From Corynebacterium flavescens (GTDB taxonomy: Bacteria > Actinomycetota > Actinomycetes > Mycobacteriales > Mycobacteriaceae), in NCBI RefSeq assembly GCF_008693105.1, contig NZ_VXKK01000033.1, forward strand, positions 62,001 through 126,000: a stretch of DNA of 64,000 nt, given 5' to 3'. Positions 41,246 to 50,484 of the stretch are shown one piece after another. How positions within the stretch are numbered: the stretch's first letter is position 1; every line of letters begins with the position of its first letter. The position numbers and the translations under genes were made by a program. The notes under the pieces are model-generated. The model saw only the letters and a program-made list of their open reading frames with translations. It made no database searches and was not told the origin of the DNA.

Positions 41246-42171
41246 GAGCGCAAGACCTGCAGGGCATGTGCCAGATCAGGCGGATAGGGCGCCTCTATCT
41301 CAAACCACTTGCCCGTCCCTGGATGCGTGAACCCGAGCTTGAGCGCGTGCAGCCACTGCCGCTTGAGCCCCAAGCGTTGGGCAAGATTGGGATCTGAGCC
41401 GTACATGGGGTCGCCCACGCAGGGGTGTCCAACGGCAGCCATGTGGACGCGGATCTGGTGGGTGCGCCCGGTCTCGAGGTGTACCTCCAGCAAGCTTGCT
41501 TCTCGGAAAGCCTCGAGGAGCTTATAGTGCGTGACCGCGTGCTTACCCTCGTCTACGACGGCGAACTTCCACCCTGCGGAGGGGTGCCTTCCAATGGGGG
41601 CGTCGATAGTTCCCTCGATTGGGTCGGGCAAACCCTGCACAATGGCGTGATAAGTCTTGGTGATGGTGCGCTGCTTGAAGGCCTGCTTGAGCGCGGAGTA
41701 GGCTCGCTCCGAGGAAGCGACAACCATGACCCCGGAGGTACCCACGTCAAGCCTGTGGACTATTCCCTGCCGCTCCGTGGGACCGGACTCTGCGACCTTG
41801 TACCCCGCCGCACGCAGACCTCCGATGACCGTGGGGCCTTCCCATCCTAGGGTGGGGTGGGCGACAACCCCGACTGGCTTCTGCACGCAAATGATGTCTT
41901 CGTCGGCGTAGAGCACATCCATGCCCTCGACGAGTTCTTCCTTAGGCACGAGTGGTGCATCTGGTTGCGGCAACGTGACCTCAACCATGGTCGCGGACTG
42001 GAGGCGGTCCGACTTGGACACGGCGGCCGAATCGATCACCACATCGCCGTCAGCACACAGCTGCGCTGTGACTGAGCGCGAGAGCCCCAAGAGCTTGGCC
42101 AGTGCGGCGTCGGCCCGCATTCCATCGAGGCCCTCGGGAACAAGGAAGGTGCGTGTCTGCCTATTGCTCAA
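41242..42171 (-). CDS. rluD: 23S rRNA pseudouridine synthase RluD family
   Basis: Converts uridines in 23S rRNA to pseudouridine. 309 residues: an N-terminal S4 domain (about 10-60), then the pseudouridine synthase domain with the catalytic aspartate in [16 protein letters not shown] and the RTHQIRVH block. I chose the TTG at 42171 ([14 protein letters not shown]) because AGGAGG lies 7 nt upstream and it overlaps the lspA stop by 11 nt; an ATG at 42246 would add residues that only shadow lspA. The symbol RluD follows the family; the modified position is not proven. Confidence 0.9.
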   Translation of the reverse strand: MSNRQTRTFLVPEGLDGMRADAALAKLLGLSRSVTAQLCADGDVVIDSAAVSKSDRLQSATMVEVTLPQPDAPLVPKEELVEGMDVLYADEDIICVQKPVGVVAHPTLGWEGPTVIGGLRAAGYKVAESGPTERQGIVHRLDVGTSGVMVVASSERAYSALKQAFKQRTITKTYHAIVQGLPDPIEGTIDAPIGRHPSAGWKFAVVDEGKHAVTHYKLLEAFREASLLEVHLETGRTHQIRVHMAAVGHPCVGDPMYGSDPNLAQRLGLKRQWLHALKLGFTHPGTGKWFEIEAPYPPDLAHALQVLRS

Positions 42172-42655
42172 GCTTGTGCCTCCTTTCCTCTCGCAGCATG
42201 GACACAATGAATACCAGCACCCCGCAGGTGATCGAGGCGTCTGCAATGTTGAAGACTGCGAAGTCCCCCACCGAGATATAGTCTACGACGTGCCCGAACC
42301 AGAAGCCCGGCTCGCGAAAGAGGCGGTCGAGGAGGTTGCCTAGTGCACCTCCAGCGATCAGCGCCAAACCGATTGCCTGGCCACGATCCTTTATGCGTGG
42401 AGCCGCGATGGCCACGCCGATAACGAAGGAGAGCTGAATGGTGGTAAAAAGCCACGTGCTTGAATCCCCGCCCATGGAAAAAGCCGCGCCGGGGTTAAAA
42501 AGAAGATAAAGCCGGAACCAATCCCCCACGATCGGCAGCGGCTCGCCCTCGGTCAGGATAGTAAGCATGAGCTGCTTGACTGTCTGGTCAACGGCCGCCA
42601 CGGAAAGCACGACCGCGACCATGGTTTTAAGGAAACTCCTTCGAATCTGACTCAC
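42161..42655 (-). CDS. lspA: Lipoprotein signal peptidase (signal peptidase II)
   Basis: Cleaves the signal peptide of diacylglyceryl-modified prolipoproteins. About 164 residues with four membrane helices; the catalytic aspartates are in [10 protein letters not shown] and [11 protein letters not shown], and NPGAAFS is visible. I chose GTG at 42655 because a TAGAAT at 42663-42668 (reverse strand) ends 7 nt upstream; the ATG at 42664 would lie inside that -10 box. It leads the lspA-rluD operon and is divergent from a lipoprotein gene. Confidence 0.92.
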   Translation of the reverse strand: MSQIRRSFLKTMVAVVLSVAAVDQTVKQLMLTILTEGEPLPIVGDWFRLYLLFNPGAAFSMGGDSSTWLFTTIQLSFVIGVAIAAPRIKDRGQAIGLALIAGGALGNLLDRLFREPGFWFGHVVDYISVGDFAVFNIADASITCGVLVFIVSMLREERRHKLEQ

Positions 42656-42662
42656 CCGCACC

Positions 42663-42668
42663 ATTCTA
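42663..42668 (-). promoter_or_regulatory. -10 box of leaderless lspA transcript
   Basis: Reverse-strand TAGAAT, 7 nt before the GTG at 42655. Only 15 bp separate it from the divergent -10 box at 42684. Confidence 0.6.
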
Positions 42669-42683
42669 AACCGCGACGTCCGG

Positions 42684-42689
42684 TATTTT
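42684..42689 (+). promoter_or_regulatory. -10 box of leaderless lipoprotein gene
   Basis: TATTTT followed by 7 nt and the GTG at 42697. Confidence 0.5.
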
Positions 42690-42696
42690 GGAATGC

Positions 42697-43659
42697 GTGT
42701 TTCGTGTGCAGACTCTTGTCATCCTTTCCGCCCTTGCCCTTAGCGGAGGAGCCTTAGCTGGCTGCTCCTATGAAAAGCCCGGACCTCCGGTCGAACAGCC
42801 AGTGGGGCTCACCCTTGATGCGCCCCGCGTATCCGTCATCGACGCCGGGCGGGGAGAAAAGCGCGTCTTAGAGTTTAAGGATATTGATTCCGAGCAAAAG
42901 CTCGACTATTCCTTCGCACAGGGCTTCCAACAGGATCTCTTCAACTCCACTGCCGCAGCTGCTTTCAAGGCTTCCTCCGTCGACGACCCGAAGGTCACGC
43001 TGCCGTTGCAAGCCAGCGTCGAGGCTGCCTCCGAAGCTGTGGAAGGGCAGTTACCCGCCACCCGCAATGCCTTCGTGACCTCTGGTGTGCCCACTTATAG
43101 TGGCGAAGAAGATCTCTCCAGCGCGGAGGGCTTCCAATTCGGCTGGCGCGCGGAAGACTCCGGGCAGATGTCCTCACTGCGTCTCGCTGCGCCGCAGGGA
43201 GCCTCCGACAACGCTCGTCAGGTAGTCGAGCAGGCAGTAACCCAGCTGAGCTCGTTTCCTGTGGTCTTCCCTACCGAGGAAATCGGCGAGGGCGCACGAT
43301 GGACCGTTGATTCCCGTGTTGCCGGCGAATCCACCCTGCTGCAGACCACCACCTATACCCTCAACTCTTTAGAGGGCGATAAGGCTCAACTGGGCGTCTC
43401 AGTCCAGCAGCGCCCCTCCCTCGGCGCGCTATCCTTCGAGGGCACAGCCCAGGGAACTGAACTCGCAGACAAGGAACTCAAGGTTCTTGATTCGCATACC
43501 GAATCAACCGGAGAGCTCTCCATCGATCTCACGCAGCCGCTGCCTGTGGAGGGCAGCGTTGCCTTCGATACCAAGGTCATCTACGGCACGGATGATTCAG
43601 ATCTGCGCGTGGTGCAGTCCACCAATACTGCCCTCGATTTCGCTCCCGCAGCAAGCTAA
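42697..43659 (+). CDS. Lipoprotein of unknown function
   Basis: 320 residues. Signal peptide with lipobox LAGC near residue 23 (SALALSGGALAGCSYEKP). The mature part is soluble, mostly beta-strand in character (TLLQTTTYTLNSL), with no recognised domain; a repeated pattern of E-x-x-L-x-V suggests a beta-rich fold. Start GTG follows from the -10 box 7 nt upstream. It is divergent from lspA, whose enzyme should process it, and its 3' end is 22 bp from the left HNH repeat. Confidence 0.75.
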   Translation: MFRVQTLVILSALALSGGALAGCSYEKPGPPVEQPVGLTLDAPRVSVIDAGRGEKRVLEFKDIDSEQKLDYSFAQGFQQDLFNSTAAAAFKASSVDDPKVTLPLQASVEAASEAVEGQLPATRNAFVTSGVPTYSGEEDLSSAEGFQFGWRAEDSGQMSSLRLAAPQGASDNARQVVEQAVTQLSSFPVVFPTEEIGEGARWTVDSRVAGESTLLQTTTYTLNSLEGDKAQLGVSVQQRPSLGALSFEGTAQGTELADKELKVLDSHTESTGELSIDLTQPLPVEGSVAFDTKVIYGTDDSDLRVVQSTNTALDFAPAAS

Positions 43660-43724
43660 GCGGCTCTTTCGGTTAAGCGCGCTGGGTTTTTGGGGTGCTT
43701 TAAGTTACCGTTGGGCCGGTTGGC

Positions 43725-44732
43725 CTAACGGCTGGTGTGCGGGGGCTGCCAGACTATTGTCCCGCCTTGGCGGGCAAGCCGCCCGCGCAGTGGCGGCGCA
43801 TTCGGATCATCCTCATTAACCCCGTTGTGATAACTACACAAGGTCACTAGGTTGGCAACGTTAGTCTCCCCGCCGTGACTCCACGGCGTGAGATGGTGGA
43901 ACTGCCCCCGCTCTGCCGGGGTCTTACAGCCCGGCCACGCACACGTGGGATGCTCTGCTGCCAGCATCGTGCGCTGCTTGACCGACGCGAAGCGCTCAAA
44001 GCGGTACAAGTCCACAGGCCCCAGCGCCCGACTTATCACCGTAATAAGCCCCTCGTTGGCACAGGCGCGTTCCACAAGCTGCGCGCCGGTGATAACAGTC
44101 CCACTGGTGGTGCGCACCATCACATCATCGCCCTCGCGGCGCAGGATCGTGCCGTAGTCCTCCAACTGGAGGACTGCCATGGTCGTCACACGAGTACGCC
44201 CAGCCGGGGCCGCGCCTGCTTTCCCGAGCATGCGGGCAATAAAACTCTTACCCGGATGCTGCTGGTCGATGGTTCGGAAAGCATCTGCCATATCCAGCCC
44301 ATTGCCGGTCACTGTCAAGGTAGCTAGCCCGTTGGGGTGTTGGCGTAGCAGCGCGCGCTCGCAATACGTGCGGGGGACACGCATCTCGCGCAGCCGGCGC
44401 CTGGCTACCGCAGTAACCTGCTCGCTTGGCGTGGCGCATAGTTCCAACCGCAGGTTCCACGCATCCAGTTTCCCTGTAATGCGGCGGGTAAAGGATTCGA
44501 TCTGGCGCAGGGTACTCAGAGTGTGCCCGGTACGCCGAGCAGAGTTAACGGCCGAGCGTTGCTTGCCGGTATAGGGTGTGGGGCCGAAGTAGATGGTGTG
44601 CAGGCTTATAAGCTCGGCGGCATCCTGCGCGCTAGCCCCCATCTTTTCAAGGTCCGCCGCGGATAGCCCCGAGCACTCAGCAACGAGGTCAACACCTCGG
44701 CTAAGTTGTGCGAAGTACTCCTGCAAGCCCAT
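43725..44732 (-). CDS. DUF222/HNH endonuclease domain protein, copy 1
   Basis: 335 residues. An N-terminal helical DUF222 (13E12-like) domain is followed by a C-terminal HNH nuclease: CAWPGC zinc-type cysteines, FHHLTPWSHGG and NLVTLCSYHN. Such genes are common multi-copy elements in actinobacteria with no settled role. Start ATG has a -10 TAGCGT 7 nt upstream (44740-44745, reverse strand), so the transcript is leaderless. Copy 2 differs at 15 residues, 14 of them after residue 170. The two copies are inverted and 11.5 kb apart. Confidence 0.85.
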   Translation of the reverse strand: MGLQEYFAQLSRGVDLVAECSGLSAADLEKMGASAQDAAELISLHTIYFGPTPYTGKQRSAVNSARRTGHTLSTLRQIESFTRRITGKLDAWNLRLELCATPSEQVTAVARRRLREMRVPRTYCERALLRQHPNGLATLTVTGNGLDMADAFRTIDQQHPGKSFIARMLGKAGAAPAGRTRVTTMAVLQLEDYGTILRREGDDVMVRTTSGTVITGAQLVERACANEGLITVISRALGPVDLYRFERFASVKQRTMLAAEHPTCAWPGCKTPAERGQFHHLTPWSHGGETNVANLVTLCSYHNGVNEDDPNAPPLRGRLARQGGTIVWQPPHTSR

Positions 44733-44739
44733 GACCGCC

Positions 44740-44745
44740 ACGCTA
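44740..44745 (-). promoter_or_regulatory. -10 box of HNH gene copy 1
   Basis: Reverse-strand TAGCGT followed by 7 nt and the ATG at 44732; the same arrangement is present in copy 2. Confidence 0.5.
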
Positions 44746-44940
44746 AGACACCGCCACGCGGTACGACAATCCCAGACCCGCACCCAGTAAGGAAACTGTG
44801 GATAACTCACCCGCACCGCCCCGGTTATCCACAGGCGGGCCGCCTAGCCAGAATTCCATAGTGCGGTAGCAAGGCCATCCGGCCTATCCTGAATGATCGG
44901 TCTCGGTGCTGACCAACAGAATCAATGCACTCCAAAACCG

Positions 44941-45042
44941 GAAGATCCTGCTAAGCGCCTCTCCCCAGAGCCCACAAAAAGCCGCCGCGAGCGATTCTTA
45001 AGACGCGCATAGCCCCTCAATACGAATACTTATTGAGAACTC
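44941..45042. other. Non-coding spacer right of repeat copy 1
   Basis: No gene was seen. It holds a hairpin CTCAATA (45016-45022) / TATTGAG (45031-45037) just after the convergent lipoprotein stop, and the octamer TTATTGAG occurs twice (45030-45037 and 45043-45050). There is no T-run. Confidence 0.5.
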
Positions 45043-45663
45043 TTATTGAGCGGGGACTTCCTCTCCGGGTGCTCCCTCGGCGGGGGCGCCTTCAGCGGGA
45101 GCTTCCTGCATTGGAGCCTGATCAGCCGGGGAAGCGCCAGCAGCGGTGTCGGCGCACATAGCCGGGACTTCTTCCGGAGGAACGATATTGGTCACCAACG
45201 TGCACGCCCACGACTTCGAGAGCTTCCAGTGCCCATCCTCGTAAATGAATTCAACCTGGTCAGCGGTCTGCCCCTGGCCATCTGGCGTAGAGAAGTTGAC
45301 CGTGGCCAAGGCGGAATCCGGGACTAGACCGGGCAATACAGGATCAACTACCTCGAAAACTGCGCCGGATTCAGCCTGGGACTTCGCCATGGTGTCGAAG
45401 AGCTCGGGGGCATCTTGTCCACCCTGGACCGTGACGGTCTTCTCCTCCAGCGGAACATTAGGGTCAGCAGCCCGGGCGAGGATCGCGTTAAGATCGGCCG
45501 CTGTCGGGGTCTGAGCCTGCGCATCGGTGGTTTCCTGGGCGGCGGTGTTCGGAGCGGCTGAACTACTGGCCGCCGAGGAGCCCTCGTCCGAAGACGAGCA
45601 GGCAGCAAGCGCAGTCGCAGCGCAAGCGGCCAACAAACCCGCACTTAATTTGGTGAATTTCAC
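45043..45663 (-). CDS. MTB12-type lipoprotein
   Basis: 206 residues. Signal peptide with lipobox ALAAC near residue 21, a Ser/Ala-rich linker, then a region resembling mycobacterial low-molecular-weight antigen MTB12 (TAADLNAILARAADPNVPLEEK), and a C-terminal tail of repeated PAEGAP units ending EEVPAQ. Function unknown; mycobacterial members are secreted antigens. Start GTG has GAGGAG 6 nt upstream. It is the first gene inside the left repeat. Confidence 0.82.
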   Translation of the reverse strand: MKFTKLSAGLLAACAATALAACSSSDEGSSAASSSAAPNTAAQETTDAQAQTPTAADLNAILARAADPNVPLEEKTVTVQGGQDAPELFDTMAKSQAESGAVFEVVDPVLPGLVPDSALATVNFSTPDGQGQTADQVEFIYEDGHWKLSKSWACTLVTNIVPPEEVPAMCADTAAGASPADQAPMQEAPAEGAPAEGAPGEEVPAQ

Positions 45664-45819
45664 TGTTTCTCCTCACAAAGTGTAAAAGCGCGCGGCGTAC
45701 ACGCACCAATTTCTAACCCTCCACTGTATAGGGACGCAGGCTTATACCCGCTATCCCGTGCCCGCGAACACCTAATTCGCCAGCCAACTCACAGTCAACG
45801 CCACGATTAATCCATGGTC

Positions 45820-45825
45820 TAACCT
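45820..45825 (+). promoter_or_regulatory. -10 box of leaderless ansA transcript
   Basis: TAACCT followed by 8 nt and the ATG at 45834. Confidence 0.4.
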
Positions 45826-45833
45826 AGGAATGC

Positions 45834-46772
45834 ATGAGCCTCTCCACTGCCCCGCACCAGACCATAGCGCTGATAGCCACTGGCGGCACCATCGCGTGCA
45901 CCACTAACGCCGCAGTTGAACTCGTCCCCACCGTGACTGGACAGGACTTGGCTGCTTGCCTTGCTTCTGCAGCCAATATAGAAGTTATTGAATTCCGGCA
46001 GTTGGATTCGTCCGATATTTCTTTGGCCGATCTTGACGCGCTGCGCGCCGTCGTGGCCCAACAGCTACGCCGTCCAGACATCTCCGGAGTATTGATAACT
46101 CATGGCACGGATTCCATGGAGGAAACCGCCTTCGCACTCGATATCTTCCACGGGAGCGATAAGCCCATCGTCCTTACCGGCGCGCAGCGCGCCTTCGACC
46201 ATCCCAAGGGTGATGGCCCGGGTAACCTGTGCGATGCCGTGGGACTCATGCGCCGTCAGCCTGCAGGTGTGTATATCCAATTCGGCGGGGTCAGCGTTCG
46301 CGCTCGGGGGGCACGCAAGCGCCACACAAGTTCCCTCGTGGCTTTCGAGGCCATGGCCGTCTCCCCCGGGCTTCCCGGGGTATTTCCCCTGCCTGCAGCC
46401 TCACTTGCGGCCCATCCTGTCGCCATCATCGCCGCCTATCCCGGCGCGGAAGCCACGCTTGTCGATGTCGCCTCTGCACACTTCCCCGGCATCGTCATTG
46501 AGGCCTTGGGCTCCGGAAACATGAGCACCGCCATGGGCCAGGCCGTGGAACGCGCGCTCGACCGCGGCGTGGCTGTGGTCATCTGCACGCGGGCACCTTA
46601 TGGCGCGACCGCCATGGTCTATGGCGGCGATGGCGGCGGCGCCAGGCTCAATGCCAAAGGCGCGGTGAGCGCTGGCGAGTTTCGCCCGGGTCAGGCTCGA
46701 ATCCTGCTCTCCGCCGCACTGGCCAGCGGCGTGCCTGTGAGCGAAGCCTTCGCCACTGCCCCGGCGTTTTAG
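45834..46772 (+). CDS. ansA: L-asparaginase
   Basis: Hydrolyses asparagine to aspartate and ammonia. 312 residues. The first catalytic threonine is in IALIATGGTIACTT, and the second triad is in LITHGTDSMEETAF; a further conserved block is VLTGAQR. No signal peptide, so a cytoplasmic type I enzyme is likely. Convergent with dinB; only 13 bp separate the stops and no terminator is evident. Confidence 0.93.
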   Translation: MSLSTAPHQTIALIATGGTIACTTNAAVELVPTVTGQDLAACLASAANIEVIEFRQLDSSDISLADLDALRAVVAQQLRRPDISGVLITHGTDSMEETAFALDIFHGSDKPIVLTGAQRAFDHPKGDGPGNLCDAVGLMRRQPAGVYIQFGGVSVRARGARKRHTSSLVAFEAMAVSPGLPGVFPLPAASLAAHPVAIIAAYPGAEATLVDVASAHFPGIVIEALGSGNMSTAMGQAVERALDRGVAVVICTRAPYGATAMVYGGDGGGARLNAKGAVSAGEFRPGQARILLSAALASGVPVSEAFATAPAF

Positions 46773-46785
46773 CACTCCCTTTCAT

Positions 46786-48210
46786 CTAGCTCTCAGCAGC
46801 AAACCACTCCGACCAAGCCAGCGAGTCGAGCGGATCCGCAGGTTTTAGCGCCGGATCGTCAACAGCGAAGGATTTGCTCTTTCCCCGACCCGTCGCTCGA
46901 GTTTCAAAGCGCACGCTGACCACCCCGTGCCCCGTTCCTTGTACCCAGCCATGGCCGTAATCGGGGTGATAGACATCTTCCGTGGTCCGCCACGTCTTTT
47001 CTGCGTCTCCCGGGTCTTTCGCGTTCAGCGTCAGCCCCTCCACCACCGTCTCCGAGGACATGGCTTCGCCTTCTGGCCCCACGACTGCTCCCCCGACTCC
47101 GGTTTCAAAGTCGTTGTCTGGGGCAGGCGGACGAACCAGCTCGCGATCTAGCTCAGGGAAGAGGACGTTCTGCCTGGCCTCCTCCAGTCCCGAGTAGCTC
47201 ACCCCAACAAGTCTTATAGGCCCCAGCTCTTCGGGATACCTGGCCAGCCGGAGCGCACTGGCCTGAAGCACCTTAATATCGTCGGTGGCATAAGGCAGCG
47301 TTGATGAGCGGGATTCGATGTGGAAATCCGCCATCCGCAGCTTCACCGTCACAGTCCGGGCGCCGCGCCCGTCCTTCAGCAGACGCCGGTGCGCTCCCTG
47401 TGCTGCTCTGAGGATCGCGGCATCGACCTCTGTGACACTGAGTAGGTCTTTGGGGTAGGTATGCTCCGTGGAGATTTGTTTGGAAATGGCACGGGGTGCA
47501 ACCTCCCTCTCATCTATCCCCTGCGCGAGGCGCCACAGCTGAATACCAACCGTGTTGCCGAGCGAGATTTCTACCTCTTTCTGAGTCATGTTCGCCAGCT
47601 GGCCAATAGTCTCCACCCCAATGGAGCTTAGTTTCGAAGCAGTAACCGGCCCCACGCCCCACAGCTTCTTCGCCGCCAGGGGGTGCAGCATCTCAATCTG
47701 CTTGTTTACAGGAATGACAAAGGTCCCATCGGGCTTGGCTTCCCCGGACCCAATCTTGGCAAATTGCTTACCCGACCCAGCACCAATGGAGCACGGCAGT
47801 CCTGTCTCCTCACGGATAAGGGCACGCAGATTCTCTGCCCATTCAAAAACCTCCCCGGCGCTGGCCCCGCGCAGGGCCACGGGCTCCATGAAAGCCTCGT
47901 CGATGGATAGCTGCTCGATGACACCGACGTGGGCAGCGATGATTCCAAACACACGCCGAGAGGCAGCTGAATACACCGCATGACGTGGCATTACAACCAC
48001 TGCCCGCGAGCCCACGAGCTGTTGCGCACGAAACATCGGCATGGCCGAGTGCGCCCCATATTCGCGTGCTTCATAGGATGCCCCCGCAACCACGCCACGG
48101 CCTCCTAGGCCGCCCACGAGAACTGGCCGGTCGCGCAAAGTCGGCCGGGTGAGCTGTTCGACGGAGGCAAAGAAGGCATCCATGTCGATGTGTAGGACCC
48201 AGCGCTGCAT
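46786..48210 (-). CDS. dinB: DNA polymerase IV
   Basis: Y-family translesion polymerase, 474 residues. The metal-binding HIDMDAFFASVEQL and SIDEAFMEP motifs hold the catalytic acids. A C-terminal extension of about 100 residues after the little-finger domain is rich in acidic and Gly residues; no beta-clamp motif was identified with confidence. It is leaderless: TACACT (48218-48223, reverse strand) 7 nt before the ATG. No LexA box was found in the 187-bp upstream region. Confidence 0.94.
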   Translation of the reverse strand: MQRWVLHIDMDAFFASVEQLTRPTLRDRPVLVGGLGGRGVVAGASYEAREYGAHSAMPMFRAQQLVGSRAVVVMPRHAVYSAASRRVFGIIAAHVGVIEQLSIDEAFMEPVALRGASAGEVFEWAENLRALIREETGLPCSIGAGSGKQFAKIGSGEAKPDGTFVIPVNKQIEMLHPLAAKKLWGVGPVTASKLSSIGVETIGQLANMTQKEVEISLGNTVGIQLWRLAQGIDEREVAPRAISKQISTEHTYPKDLLSVTEVDAAILRAAQGAHRRLLKDGRGARTVTVKLRMADFHIESRSSTLPYATDDIKVLQASALRLARYPEELGPIRLVGVSYSGLEEARQNVLFPELDRELVRPPAPDNDFETGVGGAVVGPEGEAMSSETVVEGLTLNAKDPGDAEKTWRTTEDVYHPDYGHGWVQGTGHGVVSVRFETRATGRGKSKSFAVDDPALKPADPLDSLAWSEWFAAES

Positions 48211-48217
48211 GTATTTT

Positions 48218-48223
48218 AGTGTA
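48218..48223 (-). promoter_or_regulatory. -10 box of leaderless dinB transcript
   Basis: Reverse-strand TACACT followed by 7 nt and the ATG at 48210. Confidence 0.55.
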
Positions 48224-48392
48224 GAAACAACGCCCTTATTCGAGCAAAGCTGCCTCCCGTCCGCTTAACCTCTCCGCTTGAGACGTGAGGCTCAACCTTG
48301 AGGCTTAAGACATGGCGGGCCCTGTGTATCTCTTAGCTCTCACGTTCGCGCACTATGAGCAATGTCTCACGACAAGTAGACAAAAAGTACTT

Positions 48393-48404
48393 CTTGCATG
48401 CAAG
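48393..48404. promoter_or_regulatory. Palindrome at the start of a GntR-family gene
   Basis: CTTGCATGCAAG is a perfect 12-bp palindrome overlapping the first possible ATG. FCD-type GntR regulators often bind short palindromes of this kind, so autoregulation is plausible. A second small repeat, CTCAA-cc-TTGAG, lies at 48291-48302. Confidence 0.45.
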
Positions 48405-49063
48405 CTGTACACATGCAGAATGTAAGCACAGCTACCCCGCCGGCGGCGGAACGCGCCTATTGCTTCGTCAAGGCCAACATCATTGAAGGCACCTTCGATG
48501 ATTCGGAGATGCTCTCGGAAGCGGCCTTGGCTTCGCAACTAGGCATGAGCCGAACCCCCATGCGTGAGGCTTTCTTGCGTCTCGAGGTTGAGGGCTTTAT
48601 CAAGCTCTATCCCAAACGCGGAGCCCTTGTGGTCCCGATTAGCCCGCGGGAAATCCGCGAGGTCTTCGAGGCTCGCATGCTTGTCGACGAGCACTCTGCA
48701 ACGCATATATGCAACCTCAGCGGCTCCGAACGCGACGCCATCGCGGACGTTTTGGATGCCATCATCGCGGAGCAAACCGCCGCGCTCGACGCTGAGGATC
48801 TTGGCACCTACGCTGAACTCGATGCCAAGTTTCACCAAACGATCATGGATAACGGCGGAAACAGCCTGTTGGCGAACTTAGGCCATACCCTTCGCGAGCG
48901 CCAACAGCGCTTTACCGCCAAGGCAGTCGGGCGCAACTTGGAGCGCGCCCGCGCCTACGTAGCCCAACACAAAACACTAAGTGCTGCCCTGCAAGCCGGC
49001 GATTTGACTTCCTATTTGTCCATCCTCGACGACCATCTCAATTCCTCAAGGAAGCAACTGTGA
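48398..49063 (+). CDS. GntR family (FCD subfamily) transcriptional regulator
   Basis: 221 residues. N-terminal winged helix (EAALASQLGMSRTPMREAFLRLEVEGFIKLYPKRGALV) and a C-terminal FCD ligand-binding domain with metal-binding acids and histidines (DAKFHQTIMDNGGNSL). Ligands of such proteins are usually organic acids or sugar acids. Start is uncertain: ATG at 48398 lies in the palindrome; ATG at 48413 is the alternative. It overlaps the downstream MFS gene by four bases (GTGA), so it probably senses the MFS substrate. Confidence 0.85.
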   Translation: MQAVHMQNVSTATPPAAERAYCFVKANIIEGTFDDSEMLSEAALASQLGMSRTPMREAFLRLEVEGFIKLYPKRGALVVPISPREIREVFEARMLVDEHSATHICNLSGSERDAIADVLDAIIAEQTAALDAEDLGTYAELDAKFHQTIMDNGGNSLLANLGHTLRERQQRFTAKAVGRNLERARAYVAQHKTLSAALQAGDLTSYLSILDDHLNSSRKQL

Positions 49064-50397
49064 CTGTCTCTGCACAACCCAACCCCACCGTCAAGGAGGG
49101 TTCACCCGTCGCAGAAGTTTCCAAAGAAGCTTCTGTCCAAACCCCCAAGCTCGACATTGATGTCGCCGGAAAGACCTACGCCAAGCACTCATGGTTCCCC
49201 GTAGCCGGCACCATGATCGCCGTGGCTTGGGGCGGTAATGAATTCACCCCGTTGCTCGTGATGTACCGGGAGACGTCAAACTTCTCCCAGGTCACAGTCA
49301 ACGGCCTACTCGCTGCCTATGTCATCGGCATCATTCCCGCGCTGCTTATCGGCGGCCCGCTCTCCGATCTCATTGGACGCCGCCCCAGCCTTCTTCCCGC
49401 TGCCCCGCTTTCCCTCATCGGCTCTTTCCTCCTGTCCATCGCCCCGCATGAGCCCCTCGTCATTGCCTTGGGTCGCATCTTGTGCGGCATGGCTTTGGGC
49501 CTAGTCATGGCCGTGGGTTCGACATGGATCACCGAGTTGGTTGCTCGTGCTGGCGGCGATCCAGCCGCAGGTGCTCGTAAAGCTTCGTTGTGCTTGACCG
49601 TAGGATTCCTCGTCGGTGCCGGGATCGCTTCCGTGCTGGCGCAGTGGGGACCATGGCCTACACACTTGGCCTATGTCTTGCACATCCTTTTGACCTTGGT
49701 TACTGCCATCTGGCTCACCAAGACCCCAGAGACTAGGCAGCCGCACGATGTGACGGTCAAAGAGACCATCCTTGAGCTGCGCGTTCGCGACATGCTGGCC
49801 ATGCTCTACATTCCTACTGCAGCTCACAAGCGCTTCCTGCGCGTGGTCGTCCCTGTTGCACCGTGGGTCTTTGGTTGTGCCGGCGCTGCTTATGCTCTGC
49901 TGCCGCAGCTCTTGTCGAGCTCAGCTGGCCAGGAACCTATCGCCTTTTCCGGCCTGATGACAGTCATCACCCTGGGTTGCGGCGTAGGCGTTCAGATGGT
50001 CGGCCGAGTAATCGATACTCACAAGTCAGCTCGTGCCTCCGCTATCGCAATGGCAGTCATCACCGTCGGCACCATCTTGGGTGCCATCGCTGCAAAGACG
50101 TTGTCGCTGCCTTTGGGCATCGCCGCAGCAGCCAGCATGGGTGCCGGTTATGGCTTGGCCCTCGTTGCCGGCCTGTCTGAGGTACAGCGTATCGCTGGCG
50201 AGCGTGAACTTGCTGGCCTGACTGCAGTGTATTACTCCATTGCCTACACCGGATTCTTCATCCCGATGGCTTTCAGCGCGCTTGCCCCGCTGATTGGGTT
50301 CACCAACCTCTTCATCATCGGCGCAGGCCTCGCCGTCGTCTGCCTTGTCAATGTTGCTTGCGCTTGGCGCTCGCACCTGCCAGGCACGCGCCGCTAG
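49060..50397 (+). CDS. MFS transporter paired with a GntR regulator
   Basis: 445 residues with about twelve helices after a polar N-terminal tail of about 45 residues. The MFS signature GGPLSDLIGRRPS follows the second helix; GRILCGMALGLVMAVG is the fourth helix region. Substrate unknown. Start GTG lies in the TGA overlap with the regulator. A strong two-way terminator follows. Confidence 0.85.
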   Translation: MTVSAQPNPTVKEGSPVAEVSKEASVQTPKLDIDVAGKTYAKHSWFPVAGTMIAVAWGGNEFTPLLVMYRETSNFSQVTVNGLLAAYVIGIIPALLIGGPLSDLIGRRPSLLPAAPLSLIGSFLLSIAPHEPLVIALGRILCGMALGLVMAVGSTWITELVARAGGDPAAGARKASLCLTVGFLVGAGIASVLAQWGPWPTHLAYVLHILLTLVTAIWLTKTPETRQPHDVTVKETILELRVRDMLAMLYIPTAAHKRFLRVVVPVAPWVFGCAGAAYALLPQLLSSSAGQEPIAFSGLMTVITLGCGVGVQMVGRVIDTHKSARASAIAMAVITVGTILGAIAAKTLSLPLGIAAAASMGAGYGLALVAGLSEVQRIAGERELAGLTAVYYSIAYTGFFIPMAFSALAPLIGFTNLFIIGAGLAVVCLVNVACAWRSHLPGTRR

Positions 50398-50409
50398 GGC
50401 GTAGTAACT

Positions 50410-50465
50410 AAAACAATGCGGCGGTCTAGTTCCCAGATGTGGGTTCTAGACCGCCGCACTGTTTT
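50410..50465. terminator. Bidirectional terminator between MFS gene and xylB
   Basis: TGCGGCGGTCTAG (50417-50429) pairs with CTAGACCGCCGCA (50446-50458), with an inner CCCA/TGGG stem and outer AAAACA/TGTTTT arms that give T-runs on both strands. It sits exactly between two convergent genes. Confidence 0.92.
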
Positions 50466-50484
50466 GCGGCCATAGTGCTGGCAA

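Larger units (their letters stand above)
43681..44940 (-). repeat. Left copy of a 1.26-kb inverted repeat (HNH gene)
   Basis: Near-identical in reverse orientation to 56179-57453. Homology runs from about 210 bp before the HNH start codon to about 45 bp after its stop. The 5' coding part (about 380 bp from the ATG) is identical between the copies; the 3' part and the flanks differ more. Confidence 0.92.

Noticed and set aside
45030-45050. TTATTGAG direct repeat as an attachment site or transposon target duplication.
   Set aside because: No matching copy is seen at the other boundary, and one copy covers a stop codon and the other a hairpin arm.
48211-48397. SOS (LexA) box before dinB.
   Set aside because: No TCGAAC...GTTCGA-like palindrome was found.
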